Translations under genes and position numbers: made by a program
Notes under the pieces: generated by a model
Database searches by the model: none
The model's input: only the letters and a program-made list of their open reading frames with translations
Told to the model about the DNA's origin: nothing
Shown here: positions 1 to 13,353 of the stretch, piece after piece
Numbering within the stretch: the stretch's first letter is position 1
Layout: each line of letters starts with the position of its first letter
Assembly: GCF_013373865.1 (NCBI RefSeq)
Contig: NC_050470.1
Coordinates: 17,115,244 to 17,179,243, forward strand
Direction: 5' to 3'
Origin: Monomorium pharaonis
Lineage: Eukaryota > Arthropoda > Insecta > Hymenoptera > Formicidae
Length of the DNA stretch: 64,000 nucleotides

Positions 1-1304
1 GATTGTCGCACGATTCTATGCGACTACGGACGAAACGCACATTTGCTTCCATCTTTCCTTTATAGTTTAAATTGCTGATTCTTGCTGGAAAAGAAAATTG
101 TTTATTATTGTTCTTGTATTTTTATAACATTAAAATTTTATAAAATCTAGCGTGGAAAAATATAAATATGTATATACACATACGCTGATCTACATTAAAA
201 AATAAAAGTAGTTACAATTTAACTATTTAATAGTCAATTTCGGTATCAGTATATTTATAGTTGTTTTAACTGAACAAATTATAAGTATTAATTATTATTA
301 ATCTGTAAATATTAAAAAAATAATTATATTTTTCAATGGAAATATTTTATTGATATTAAAATAAATAACATTGAAATATTACTAACATACAAAAATCTCT
401 TTATTTAATCCATTTTCAATGTCACTTTATTAACATTTTAATAAGAATTTAATATAAAGCTTAAAGAAAGTTGATTACCCACATTTTTGTCAAAAGAATT
501 TAATTAAATATAGATTAAATATTGACTTTAAGACTTCTCAAAAATCTTGAAGTTTATATTTCTTTAACTCATGTATCCGAGATTTCTCATAACAATTTTT
601 AAATATATTCTTTAAAAATAAATTGAAAAAATAGATATTTAAACAATAAAATTGTTCATTATTTTAGTTCAAAAAGTTAATCTATATATACATATATAAA
701 TTCAGATCTAAGAACTTTTATTAGAATACAGTATGGCTGCTACCATATTTATACTTTGAGCCGTAAACATTTGTAGCTCAATAATTGGAATGAATTTTAG
801 AGTAAAAGTTAGTTCGATCTTTTAATAAAATAATTCTACTGTTATAATAATGCAGATTTTGTTTACACCAACCGTCTTGATGACTGATGTTAGCCAGTAT
901 ATTTGCATTAATTTAATTTTTTAAATGTTTTTAATAATTGTCTTTAGAATTGACTAAATTTTAGAATATTTCAATGTTCAAAGTTTTGTTAATATTTTAA
1001 ATTTGTAAAAATATTGTATATTTAACAGTACTTTCCATTCTCAATGAGCATTAATGAAAGATGAAGTTGTATAAAAAAATATTTTAAAAACATAAACATT
1101 TCTTAAAAATGATACCAATAAATTATCTCGATATTTTCTAAAAAAAAGTTCTTCATATCTTTAAATTAATAAGACAAGCGATTTTTCGCCGTGTATCAAA
1201 AATCAAACAGAGTAATTGTAATATTACATTAATATGGATAATAATATAGATTGAATTACGGTACAATTGTGATTTAATTAAAGATTACATTGTAAAAATG
1301 TATA
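1..1304. other. AT-rich DNA without a recognisable gene
   Basis: I see no coding region, RNA gene or clear repeat here. The sequence is dominated by short A and T runs with stops in all frames. Confidence 0.6.
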
Positions 1305-1851
1305 TTAACGCATTACCACCCAACCGTCCATTTTTTGACACTTGCGTATCTTGGTCACACCTCACGAGAACAAATCCCATAAATACATTTTTAATGGTAA
1401 AAAGGTTTGCTCTTTCCATTTCTGACATTAATTTTAACGTACAACTCTCGAAAAAATTAATATGGCGGCTGTAATGGGAGTAAAAGTGAATCGATTGTTT
1501 TCTCAATATTGCAATCTTTATGCAATATTGTAATTTTTATTGACAAAGCGTTTTTTTGAGTTTAAAAAACTACAAGGTGACGTTATAAAACATTTTTTAC
1601 ATTTTTACCCCTCTTTACCCCCACTTCTAATTCTTTTGTAATTCCACTTCCAAACAAAGGCTGAAGATGGAATTTAAATTGAAATCCGAAACGAGCATCT
1701 TTGAGAACCTCGAGAATTAAAATGGCACAATTTTGTTATTTTTCCGATATTATACCTATTTAGGGGATGGGGGTTGAAGTATTTCTTATCTCGTGAGATA
1801 TGGTCAAGATCCACAGTGTCCAAAAATGGACGGTGGGCGTTAGTGGATTAA
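1305..1851. mobile_element. TTAA-flanked MITE, piggyBac-like by target site
   Basis: Both ends carry imperfect inverted repeats of about 30 bp containing CCGTCCATTTTT and GACAC. The left end begins CGCATTACCACCC after TTAA at 1305-1308. The right end closes GGGCGTTAGTGGA before TTAA at 1848-1851. TTAA duplication is the hallmark of piggyBac-type transposases. The roughly 540 bp in between has no transposase reading frame, so this is a non-autonomous element. About 100 bp of its left end recurs at 60405-60512 in the opposite orientation, also ending at TTAA. Confidence 0.75.
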
Positions 1852-2162
1852 AGACTGTCTACATAGAAATAGGTACTTATATATAGTCTATATAACGTAA
1901 ATAATCCAACTTATATTATACGTTATATTATATTTAAGTAAGTGTGTAAGTCTTTAGCAAAGGAAATTTGTTATAAATTTAGTAATTTCCACAAAAGCAT
2001 CCAGGCTGTTATGATATTTGCTGTCAGTATTAAATTTCTATAGTATACATTGATTGCGTTTAGCAAACAGAGCAGATCAGTGAATGTTCAGAGATTCTTT
2101 AACTGCGTTTTGAAATTTACTGCCAGCACTGAAAATCTATAGTTTATATTATGTATTTAGGA

Positions 2163-3135
2163 TTGGAAAAGTTACTTTGTAAAAGTAACTAGTTACAGTT
2201 ACAGTTTTTTCATTGAAAAGATAACTAGTTACAGTTACACGTTACCAATTTTGAAAAATAACATGTTACAGTTACAATTACTAAAAAAATAACGAGTCGT
2301 TACCTTTCAGTTACTTTTTTCTTAAATAATTGTACATTACTTTAAATATAAAAAATAACAATCTTACATTTTGTACTTTACTAACTGTTGTATTATGTGC
2401 TTAATTATGTGCTTTAATGAGTTATTTTATGTACACTAAATGAGAACTTTATAAAGGTAAAGGATTAACAGGCCTATTCTGTAGCTTTTAACGACAGTAT
2501 CGTTATATTGTCGTTGCACAGCTTTTTTCATATATAATATGTACTCAACGACAATATAACGATATTGAAACTGTTGTTAAGAGTTATAAAATAAGCTTAT
2601 AAATCATATGTTACTGTTGTTAGAATTTAATGAAATGTAACGTTACATCGGTTATCATAATTGATTTATGCATTATCTTTGTTAGAAAACTTTAATAAAA
2701 ATTGTTATTAATTTTATAGAATTTGATATTCAAATATATCATCATTAAGATTACCTTTTTGTGGCGTCATTATAGAGCCACCGATAATAAACTTATGTTC
2801 CACAGATGCCGAACTCAGAATACTTGTGTTATATTCAATAAAAAGTTTCTTTATTGTAGTGTAATAACTTATATAGCATATTAATTCTGCAATTATTTGA
2901 TTTTAAGAATCGATACAATTTCTTTTGTGTAGATTCAACTTTTTCCGGTTGTTGATTAAAATTTCAGCGCATGTTTAAAAAAAAGTAACTATTAAAGTAA
3001 CTATCAAAATAGTTATATTAGTTACCAAAAAAATCTAATTAAGTTAAGTTACAGTTATAGATAGAGAAAGTAACAAAGTTAAGTTATTAGTTACAAAAAA
3101 GTAACTGTAACTTCGTTACAAGTAACATTAATCTG
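2163..3135. mobile_element. Inverted-repeat element built of GTTAC/GTAAC motifs
   Basis: Both ends, about 2163-2320 and 2970-3135, are crowded with GTTAC, AGTTACAG and GTAAC words in inverted orientation, so the ends could fold on each other. No coding capacity is visible. The interior holds a separate palindrome at 2472-2597. I infer a MITE or foldback element. The exact termini and target duplication were not resolved. Confidence 0.55.
2472..2597. repeat. Palindromic MITE nested in the GTTAC element
   Basis: The left arm reads CCTATTCTGTAG, then TTTTAACGACAG and CGTTATATTGTCGTTG. The right arm is its imperfect reverse complement and ends AAGAGTTATAAAATAAGC. A second palindrome with the same logic (TTAACGACA ... 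TCGTTAAGAGTTATAGAATAGG) lies at 15632-15772, so this is a dispersed family and not a chance hairpin. Confidence 0.6.
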
Positions 3136-5248
3136 CTTTGTCTGCTGAATACAACTTTTATGGACATTTAAAAAGTCAAATTTTAGTATTCCTTTAGATG
3201 TTGTTTATGTGATGTCTTTTTTTCTCTAAAATCGACGCATTAGAGAACTTATTATCATTATTATATTATTTTTAAGATGCTGTTATTGGATGTCCAATTT
3301 TCAAATTCACCTGAGTACTTAAGAAAGTTTTGCTGCTAAATCAAAATAAACAGATTTTCATGAAACTTTGTGGAGAAGTTCAAATTAGTGATATAAATTG
3401 ACTGTCAAAATTTCAGAAAGCTGAACTAACTAGTTATTTAGATATTAAATATTTTATTAACATGAGCTCTTATGGAAATCGATGAATTTTCAGAATTTTT
3501 CAGTCTTTATTGTCGTATTAAACATAGAAATAATGAACAGATGTTAGTGAAACTCTACAACAATATATCTTAGCTGTCCAGAAAAGTACTGTTAAATTTT
3601 TAAAACAATGCATTTGCTCGTTTAAGTGAAATAATTGATAAGATAAAAAAAGTTTACAATAATCGAAGTAATACAGCGCGGAAATGTGATAAATGTGTGC
3701 TAGTGATATAACATAAATTTCAAATTGTTGTATTTAGTTATCTAAGGGTGGTATAATAGTGAAAAATGTTTATTCTCAATTTTAAAAATATTATTTCAGT
3801 AATGATGGTAGTATTTTACAGCCGAATTTTTTCTTATATTTATTAATATTAACTTTAGACTATATACAACAAAAAAAGAAGGCAATAAAATGGTCATTTG
3901 AATATTTTTCTTTACTTGAACCTCTGTGCCACTTGTTGTGCCGGGCCTGAGCAGAGAAACTTCTTTAAAGAACTCTTTTTGATGACTAGGTTATTTCTTT
4001 CAACTCCACAACTGTTCAACTGCTCAACCTCGACAACGTACACTTGGTACGATAACAAAGCTATGATGATATTATTATTCAAAGGTAACTGGATAACTTT
4101 CTGATTAATTCAAGATTAATAAAACTTCTGGGTAATGACGTTCATCATTTAAAGAGGAGATTACATACTCACGTTGTTGAAACCCAGCTGCTTCGATAAC
4201 ATATTACATTTGAGATCGAGGAAGTGATATGAAAACAATGTACAATGAAACATCACTGTTACAAAGATTGACTACTTAATTTTGTATTAACTAGAAAAAA
4301 ATTTATACAAATGTAATAAATACACTGAGAATAATCAAAACTCATGTGTCAAAACGTTTATACAAAATAAAAATTTTTGTTTTAATATACAATTAGCAAA
4401 TGACCTAACTCTGGCTCTAATTAGCGTTTATTTTATCAATTGTCATTATCTAGTTAAAATTATATCACATAATGACAAGATATTTAAAAAAAGATAAAAT
4501 CAGAAAAACATAGGGTATTGCAGTTATTCGCGAAACAGGTTATTACATGTATCGATACGGAGAATGTAATGCATAATGTTTTGAAAAAATATAGTTTACA
4601 AAAATTTACATAATTATTCTTTTATAAATTTTAACTTGAAATTATTATTCTATATAAAAAAGTATAAATAATTGTATTTACATTAATCAATACTTCAAAA
4701 AATGCTTGTTCGAATTCTGTTTATTTAAATGCAAAGTGCAATAGCATGGTCCTAAGCTCGTACATGTCACTCGCAGAAACCACTAAATACTGATCGGCGG
4801 TCTTTGCTCGTTTCACTCCCTTCAATCTTCTCAATCTCCCTTCAAATACCTTTGTTTGCCCCCATTAAATTAAATTGCACCCCAAATTTGATGCTGCTGG
4901 TCACGCAATAAAAAGATTAGTGTTTCGTTCTATTTAAACTACGTTGGCTTTATATTTTATCAAAGTAAATAAAAATCTTCAATTCTAAGCATATTTGACT
5001 CTAGACATATTTTTTCTATTGCTGAAAATTATATTAGTAAGATAGTTTTGATATAATATATTGTAAGAACATTTTGTTTAAATACTTTATTAAATTAAAA
5101 ATTAAATTTTATGTAATAAATTAATTGTAATTTTATATTATGATATATAACTTGGTAATTCTAAATAAATTATATCGTAAACATTAAAAATATATAAAGA
5201 AATAATTTAATACATAAATAAAAAATATTTTATTACGTTTCTTTTTCT
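3136..5248. other. Non-coding AT-rich stretch
   Basis: No gene or clear transposon is visible. A slightly GC-richer patch at 4740-4880 has no long reading frame. Open frames are short and lack domain features. Confidence 0.55.
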
Positions 5249-5257
5249 TTCTCTCTC

Positions 5258-5320
<63 letters not shown>
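5249..5320. repeat. (CT)n microsatellite
   Basis: An almost pure CT dinucleotide run with a single G interruption near its start. Confidence 0.97.
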
Positions 5321-5325
<5 letters not shown>

Positions 5326-6740
5326 ATAACAAATTAATCATTAATTATATTAGCTCATTTTTTATATGCATAATTCAGAAATTATTATAAAATTTATCTT
5401 TTCACACAAAGCGTTCTTTTTTTCCACCTGCATGGGATGAAAGTCCCAAGAAAGATTCATTCATAATTTTTGAGTGAACCGTTCACCGGAGGTAAAGGGC
5501 GGACGTAAACGAGCCGTACTAAACAGATAATCGTTAGTCTATTAAATTATTATAGGAATTTGTGAAATGAACCATAGTTCAATTTATTGGTCATTGGCTA
5601 CCGCTTCTATTGTCGTCGCCGATCGGTGTTGTTACCGGCGCGGGTCCTTTAATCCCAGTTCAACGTTAAAGTCTTCAACGGATCTACTGTCAACTTCTCT
5701 TACCATCAAGATTGACATGCAGACTGGTTTGATTCCGACATGCTTGCGTACCGCCTACATAAATTCCTCTTATTGAGATTCTTCAGTATTGATATTTTAG
5801 AATCCGAGCCATCGGTAAATACTTGTTAGCTTCAATTAATAGTAATTATTAATTAATAGTGATTATTAATTAATAGTAATTAATAGTAAACCTTGTAAAT
5901 TATCTGGAAAATGACAGTAGTCAAAAGCGAGTGCTATTCTGAGGTATCTTTTTATCAAGATGGATTACAAGATGGTGTTAAGCAAAATAATTTTTAGGTT
6001 GATTACTGTTTCATTAACTCTTCACAATATATTGATACGTCAAGAAATAAATTATTTTTTTAAACACAATTATAGAAGAATTTCAAAACGTTGAAATAAG
6101 AATTTACAGAATATTATTTATTCTATACAGTCGTGTAGATATGTATTTTTAATTTTTTTCCGATACATGTACTCAAAAAAATAAAATTACGATTATGTGA
6201 AAAACAAATACGGAAATTTTATGTATCAATATATAAATTTTATTTAATAAAAAAGTAAATAAAGTATATGAAATATAAGATATTACATTTTTTTTTGTAT
6301 CTTGAAATCTGTATAAAATCAATTAAAACAGAATTGTGAATAAAATAATTTTTATTTACAATTTATCTGTTAATATTTTTTTTCTTTATGTTTCATAATT
6401 TTTTATACTAGACAATACAGATGCTCTATTTATGTTTTACTTTTTAAAAATAAACTACAATGATAATTGTATAGATAATCATCTATACAAATTTGATAGC
6501 TGTCAAAATTTAATTGCAATGACAGTTACTCTTGCAACACGAAGCGCAGTGAAAGAACCAATCAGCATCGCGAAAAAACGGCAACAATATAATGGTAACA
6601 TCTCCTTTTTACAAAGTGGATGGACTAGATCAAGGGCGCGCTTCGCGCGCGTCAATGTTATTTTTCTATTTGTTATTATACCTTACATAAAATTACCATT
6701 GTATATAATATATACACAACTCGTTTATTCCTTAAACTTT
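5321..6740. other. Unassigned sequence, GC-richer block at 5420-5780
   Basis: The block 5420-5780 is richer in G and C than its surroundings and contains a 69-codon ATG frame (5567-5776, plus) rich in Ser and Thr that I do not recognise. It may be an old TE fragment or a host non-coding element. At 6638-6655 there is a short palindrome built on GCGCGCTTCGCGCGC. The rest is AT-rich. Confidence 0.4.
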
Positions 6741-6744
6741 TCGG

Positions 6745-8515
6745 CCTTTGAAAGGAAGTTACATAGCTTAGTTACATAATAACGTAGGATTCTTAACGAC
6801 TATTTACGCTTTTCTTTGTCATTTCTCATCTTTAATACATTTTTCATCCATTTTGTACCTACATCTGCCTCTGATAACATTTTCCTAATAGAGAAATTTT
6901 GTCTTCGCAATTTTGTAAATTCTCCTAACAAGTATTCTAAAGTCTCTACTTTTAAATTGCATAGCCTACATTTCTTTTTTCCAATATCTATTTCCTAATG
7001 CCTCGTTTCCGCACTTAAATCTCGCTATTATTGACTGATCCCTATCTTTATACCCCACTAAAATATACAAAGGCTTTTCATCTATTTTTATTTCTTTGTA
7101 CAGTTTATTATATTTTGCCCACATCACTTTTTTCATATCTTTTTTGTTTTTGTTTGTCTCGGTTTATCTTTTCTAACCCTTCTGCATACTCCTTCTCTTC
7201 TAGTCTTAACCTATCTATTTCCTGAACATTTACTAACTTTAACATATAATTATCTTATTTCATTCTTTTTTTACTCCAATCCTGTTTTTTTTCCCCTTTA
7301 ATTTCTCTTCAACATTCCAGAATTATCTTATTTTTCTTTACTCTTTTTTTTCTTTTCTTCATATTTCACTCTTTTTCCAGCTTCTATCCTTACTTTATTT
7401 GTTTTTGTCTTCTCTAGTACTACATATCGGAGTGTTAAAATTTAAACTTAAAGTTGATCTGATATACTTCTTTTGAATTCTCTCTTTTATTTCTTTTCAG
7501 CTCAAATTTTAGCTGCATACTGTAAAATACTTTTTAAACTGTGAAACATTCTTAATCTTCTTTTGAAACAATTTTTTAATTTTTATTGTCCTATTCTCCT
7601 ATGCCTATTCCATTGGATCCTTTCCTTTTTAACTATCTTCCTTATGTGTCTCCGTTTTTTTTTTTTTTTTTTGAAAATAATACTCTAAATATTTGAATCC
7701 TTTAATTTCTTTGATTCTTTTATTTCACCACTTCAAATTTTTTTTTATTCTTCTTTCCATTACCTTTTGTGAACACTAAAACTTTTGACCTTTCTATATT
7801 TAAATTTAGCTTTTTTTTTCTCAAAATATGATTTGAGAAATCTATTTATAATTTCTTTCAATTCTTTAGGGTCTTTTGCTTGTTAATAGTTCATCATCCG
7901 CATAAGCTAGTGATTTTTTCCTTTTAAGCTCAAATTTTCTCCCTACTTATCACGATTCCTCTGCTTGTCCTTTTTTTATACGTTCTTCTAAGTTTGCCAT
8001 GTATAACGTAAATAATGTCGAACTCAGTGGGCACAAGGATGTCTACTTTCGTTATCTAAAATCCTTCTGATATCTTCTCATCTATTCTAACTACATTTTT
8101 TGTTCCCCTGTAAAGCAATTCTGTTCCTTGATTGTGTGTTATACCGTATTCTTGTATTATTTTTTTTAATTTGGCTTTGTTTGTCCTATCAAAAGCCGCG
8201 CTCAGATCTGCAACAAAGGCACATAACTGTCTTGCTTTTTTCTTTATCTATCGGTTTAGTATGTAATTTATAATAAAGATGTTATCTGTTGTACTTCTAT
8301 TTCTAAATTCTATCTAAGTTTTTGGTATTATCTTTTTACTTTTTATTTCGTCCTTAAGTCTTTTCTATATACAGTATCATTGTATATATTTTATACGATG
8401 CGTTTTATTCCTCTTTAATTTTTAATATTCTCCTTATCTCCCCTTTTGTTTAATTTGATATTTTAATCTTTTAACTTTTTCGCGTTTACCACCTTTTTAG
8501 GACATCTAAAATTTA
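6745..8515 (-). pseudogene. Decayed non-LTR retrotransposon (LINE), reverse transcriptase to 3' end
   Basis: Read on the minus strand, broken frames spell reverse-transcriptase landmarks. Near 8222-8190 is FVADLSAAFD, the block that carries the first catalytic Asp of LINE polymerases. Near 7910-7890 is LAYADD, the YxDD catalytic box. Further 3' come a Lys-rich thumb-like segment and, near 7000-6830, a CRLCNL motif typical of the C-terminal zinc-binding end of insect LINEs. Frameshifts and stops occur throughout, so it is dead. The 5' part of the ORF and any endonuclease domain are missing. The clade was not determined; an R1- or Jockey-related insect LINE is plausible. Confidence 0.75.
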
Positions 8516-8529
8516 AGAGTAAGGTTTTA

Positions 8530-8720
8530 ATTCTTTGTTGCCACACTATTGTCAGCGACAGGACTCGAAAGATCTATCTCTCCACACTCTTGGCAGCGAC
8601 AGAGTTTAAATTTAGAGTTAGATTTAGATCTGTTGCTACACTAATGGCAGCGACAGAATTTAAGTTTGAATCTGTTACCACGCTAATGACAGTGACAGAA
8701 TTTAGCAAAGAATTTTTTAT
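8530..8720. repeat. Imperfect tandem repeat, about 42-51 bp units
   Basis: Four diverged units each contain a core close to CACACTAnTGGCAGCGACAGA followed by a TTTAA-rich spacer. The array abuts the 5'-truncated end of the LINE remnant. Relation to the LINE is unclear. Confidence 0.6.
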
Positions 8721-10834
8721 CTTTAACAGTGGATTTGAGTTAATTACCTTTATTCGAAAACCGATTTCGAAACAAAGATTTAAAGTCTGGCTGTCGCTAC
8801 AGACTAACCGTCACAAACCTTGGTTACAAAAGTTATGATAAGGAACTCTCAATAGAACTGAATTATTTGTTTAGTAGCCTGCCATTATGAAGTGGCGCTA
8901 ATACGAAAATATACAAAAGTTAATATTTGAGATGAGGCATTTTTATTTTTAAGCGTTTCCAAATTTATTTTTTAGGGTACATTTTAATATTTAATTACAC
9001 ATTACTTCCTCATTCTTTTTAAACTTAAACATATTATCACACAAATGTATGTACACTTAAGTATTTTTTTTACTTAACTTTTTATTTAGCTGTACACATT
9101 TCGAGTTATACAAAGTTAAACAATGATATAGAATTTTGTTAATATAGCCACCTAAGCGTGCTGATAATATAATTACTTTCGATCATCTTTACAACAACAA
9201 AAATATTTAATAAATCGATTGTCGTTCTATTGTTGACCAATAATTCGTGACATGTATAAATTTTCATCGTAAAGGGAGAGGTTACGCATAAATCTAAAAA
9301 TTCTTTAAATAAGTATCTATCTTTATCTCCGTCACAATTATACAATTTTTTTATAACAATTTATTTTATTAAATATTTAATTTTGTAACAAAATATTATA
9401 ACTTTTATAAAGAAAACCATCTTTTTACATTTATTTTTGTAGTAGCCACATTACCATCCCTGTTCCTCTTCGACCTATTGTGCAGTTTTGCTACATTTTT
9501 ATAAATAATAGATAATATAATAAATATCTAATAACTTTGAATATAAAATTTAATAAACAACACTTTTATGAATGTAATTGTTAAATTTTAATTTAAAATA
9601 TTGATTATTAACAAAATTATTGTATAAAATGTGAATGAGTGGCCTTAATTCTCTTCTATATTATCACCTTCTCTTCTATATGTATATTTATAACAATTGT
9701 GTAACCATTTTTTTTCTCAGTTTATAAATGAGGATAAGACAGAATTAAAATAATTATAAATATAGTAGTTTGCATTTAAAAAGACGGTACAAAAGAAGCG
9801 CGTTCACTCATACGTTTATCCGTTTCTTCAAAGCTCGCTCGCTTCATTGAGAATCTTCAAAATGCCCAAGGTGGAATAAGTATATCCGGGTGGATACAAT
9901 AGCATTCGTACCGTTTCAATGGGCTTTTATTATCGCCACTGTCGAAACAAGTTTCGGAAACATTCATTCACTATTCATTCATTTTTTCTTCTTGTCGGTA
10001 TATGGCGAGAGAAAAAGCGCGACCGATGAAAGAACCGCAATGCGTATAAGCATGTAATTTTTATACCAAAATCGAATCACTGAATACACAAAACTATCCG
10101 AAATCTATGATACCATCCATAAAAAAAAGATCGAAATGATAATCGTTTATGTCGCAATTCGCAGTAACGTGTATTCGCGAGTGAGAACTATAACGAACGC
10201 GTAAACGGAATCGCTACGATAAGTTTTTAATATGCTGAGCGTATCCCCACGTGAGCTCGCGCGATCTCGCCCATTGCCGCTCACGGTTTCGCGTTAATCC
10301 TCTGCACCAAGCCGCTTTCTGTGCTAAAGCCGCTTCTAGACGATACGCTCGCTTGCCGAATACTCAGCATAGGTATCACATCGTATGGATACAACGATGT
10401 AATACACATCCATGTAATAATGAAATAAAATTCATGTAAACGCGACGTATTCCCACTTCATATAAACAAGTATATTATTTACAAAGAGTTTAATAACATT
10501 AATAATTAATCACTTTTTATTTGCGCTGTACAACAATATTACACTGATCTTTAAAAGTACATTATTGATCTTTAAAATTTGTTTAAAAATTTTATACTGC
10601 TCCATTACTATTATTGTTATTACATATGTGAAAATACTTTTTATAAACAAGTATTAAAAGATTTTTTTCCTAATTTATTAAAAATTTCATAAAGAACTGA
10701 ATTTGTAATGGTTTGTAATAAAATAATACATCAAGTATGTCGTAATATAATTATTATTTTAAATATATCTTCAATAGAAAATTTGTATAACTTCTTTTCT
10801 TATGTTTAATTATTATACGTGAACTATTTTCTAT
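8721..10834. other. Unassigned, with a GC-richer single-copy-looking block at 9780-10440
   Basis: The flanks are AT-rich and empty. The block 9780-10440 has more balanced composition, CG dinucleotides and no TE resemblance that I can see. It contains no convincing reading frame. It could be host regulatory DNA or part of a non-coding exon, but nothing in the sequence proves it. Confidence 0.35.
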
Positions 10835-10840
10835 TAACCC

Positions 10841-11156
10841 TTTAACGCTGAAATGCACAAGATTTTTTCGTAAACTTTAACGGCGTAGACTTTATATAAA
10901 ACGGACAAATTTTTTATCCAAGAGTACTTTTCTAACGGTTTTGTCGACTGTGTTCTTTCGAATGCCGCTGAGAAAAATTGAAAAATAAGTCAAAAACATC
11001 GAGTTTTTGAGCTTTTTTTAAAAAACAATTCACAATTTTTTGGTGTAAAAGTTTTTTTAAGTTGATTTTCTTTATCGCATCTTAACTTTTTTTTTTAATT
11101 TTTCTCGGCGGCATTCAAAAGAACACATTTAAAACTCTCTAGAAAAGTACTTTTAA
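10841..11156. mobile_element. Foldback fragment starting at TTAA
   Basis: Starts TTAACCCTTTAACGCTGAAATG-like and contains arms that pair: AGTACTTTTCT...GTGTTCTTTCGAATGCCGC (about 10918-10985) with its reverse complement at 11095-11155. The right terminus is lost in TTATT-rich sequence. The TTAACCCT start resembles the piggyBac-like ends at 22265 and 60833. Confidence 0.45.
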
Positions 11157-11400
11157 GAAAATTCTTATTTATTTGTTTGTTATTTATTTATTGCTTTATT
11201 TATTTATTAATTTAATTTATTCATTTATTTATTCATTCATTCATTTAAAAAATTAAAATAAAGTTTTAATTAAAGGAAAGTGTGATAAGCACATAGAGCT
11301 CCATCGCTCCATGAAATATGTTACGCTTCTGCATACATCGACCGTGCGCCGTCATTGATTGATCAATTTTATGTATTGATCACTTAGGTATTAATCACTC

Positions 11401-11704
<304 letters not shown>

Positions 11705-11707
11705 ATG

Positions 11708-11751
<44 letters not shown>

Positions 11752-12365
11752 CTTTTTATAGTTATTATAATATTGAAATTAAAATAAAATATTTCGCTAA
11801 AATTTAAAATCACTAAATTTTTAAACGAAGATTCAATTATATGTAAGTAAGAATTTGTATAATTACATTTTCTATAGAAACGCCTAAAAGTTTGTTTCTT
11901 TAGTGTGACATTTAATTATTTAAAAAATAACAATACTATTATTAATATTAAATAACCATCTGTGCAAATCATTGTGAAATCATATCCTAAACGGATACTT
12001 GTGCACCTAAAAGTGCGCGAATGATGTTATTTATTATCTTTAGCAAATTGTAATACAAAAACTATTGTAGTATCAAATTTTAATAATACGACCTTTTACT
12101 CAACTTTACCATAAGCCTATTTTCTCTTAAGCTAGTACTCATTACTAGAATTACTGTTTAAAAATTGATTAAAATTGGTATACAAATAAATATTAGCGTA
12201 AAAATAACTTTAGTTATTTTTTGTGGACCTAGGGTACACAAGAAAAAAGTTATGAGATTTAAATGTTTACGCATTTAACATGGAATTTTATGGAAAATTA
12301 CGTTCCGTATTTCACAAAAACTACTGTAGTAATTATTTACATTAGCGATTTTTTACCGATTTCGA

Positions 12366-12970
12366 TGACTTTAAATATGTTGTCAGGGTCATTATTCTGA
12401 ACAATTTTTCCCTATACATGTTACCGCTGCTCGGCCTTAATTCCTGAGTTATACACAATTTTTTTTTTCTTGCTTTGATTTCATTAATTTTTGAAGCAGG
12501 GGGGGAAGGTGAGGTGCAGAAAACGCGTAAGCGGGGCGCAGGGAGGCTTCGTCCCTCTGCTCTGCTTTGTAAGCAGGGGGGAGGCTTTTGCTTTGCATGA
12601 AAAGTCACAAACGTTGTTTTGCTCCATGTGATACACAAAATGCATGGAGCGGGGTGCAGAGGGAAGGGGTTTCACGCTTTTCACGCCAAACAAGATGTTT
12701 GTTTCCACATTGTTCTGCGCTTCAGACTCTCTGCCTTAATCAAAGTTCAGGTTAATATACCAAATAGGGGACCCAGCCCCGATAATCTTGACCTTGACAT
12801 ATGTTGTCAAGGTCACCCTCCTGAGTGATCTTCAAAAAATTTTAACCGTCGCTCATTGTCTATTAAAAAGTTATAAACACAAGAAGTTACCAATTACATG
12901 TAATTTTTCGGTAAATACTTCAATTAGGGGAGCCCGATGACATTGACCTTGACATATGTTGTCAAGGTCA
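12366..12970. repeat. Three near-palindromic TGACCTTGA...TCAAGGTCA units
   Basis: Units at 12366-12391 (diverged), 12789-12815 and 12944-12970 have the half-sites TGACCTTGA and TCAAGGTCA around a CATATGTTG-like centre. Each lies in a longer repeated context, with GGGGACCCAGCCCC-like sequence before and CACCCTCCTGAGTGA after. Related units occur at 15017, 27111, 27154, 56740 and 57033. Confidence 0.75.
12480..12700. repeat. GC-rich hairpin module, diverged copies
   Basis: GC-rich inverted repeats such as GCAGGGAGGCTTCGTCCCTCTGC (about 12538-12560) and GCAGGGGGGAGGC (12573-12585) resemble the hairpin found beside CA/GT tracts at 40310-40360 and 51250-51300. A diverged form of the AAGTCGCAAACCCATG motif lies at 12600-12625. 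Confidence 0.45.
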
Positions 12971-13228
12971 CCCCCCTGAGTGACTTTTAAAAGATTTTAG
13001 GCGTCGCTCGTAATTCGTTAAAAAGTTATTAACAAAAAAAGTTTCATAAATACTTTTGTTTAAAACAGATAATATTATGCGTCAAACTATTCGTGCTTTT
13101 GATTGAAAAAGAATGAATATATTCTCAGAAAACGCGTGGACGGGGGAGGGGCTCCGCCTGCACTCCTTTTCCGTAATTTTTCCTAACTTTAATTTTATGT
13201 CGCTATTTGGTTATTGCGAAAACATTGG

Positions 13229-13296
13229 AAATGAACAGCGTGAAAAGTCGCAAACCTATGTGGGCAAAGCCCCCCTCTTGCCCCCCCCCGCGCTCC

Positions 13297-13351
<55 letters not shown>
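13229..13351. repeat. Hairpin module with (TG)n microsatellite
   Basis: AAGTCGCAAACCTATGTGG (13245-13262) is followed directly by a C-rich stem with GGGCAAAGCCCCCC and by a pure TG run at 13299-13351. The order motif, GC hairpin, dinucleotide repeat is the same as in the elements at 39816-40755 and 44242-44791. Confidence 0.65.
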
Positions 13352-13353
<2 letters not shown>

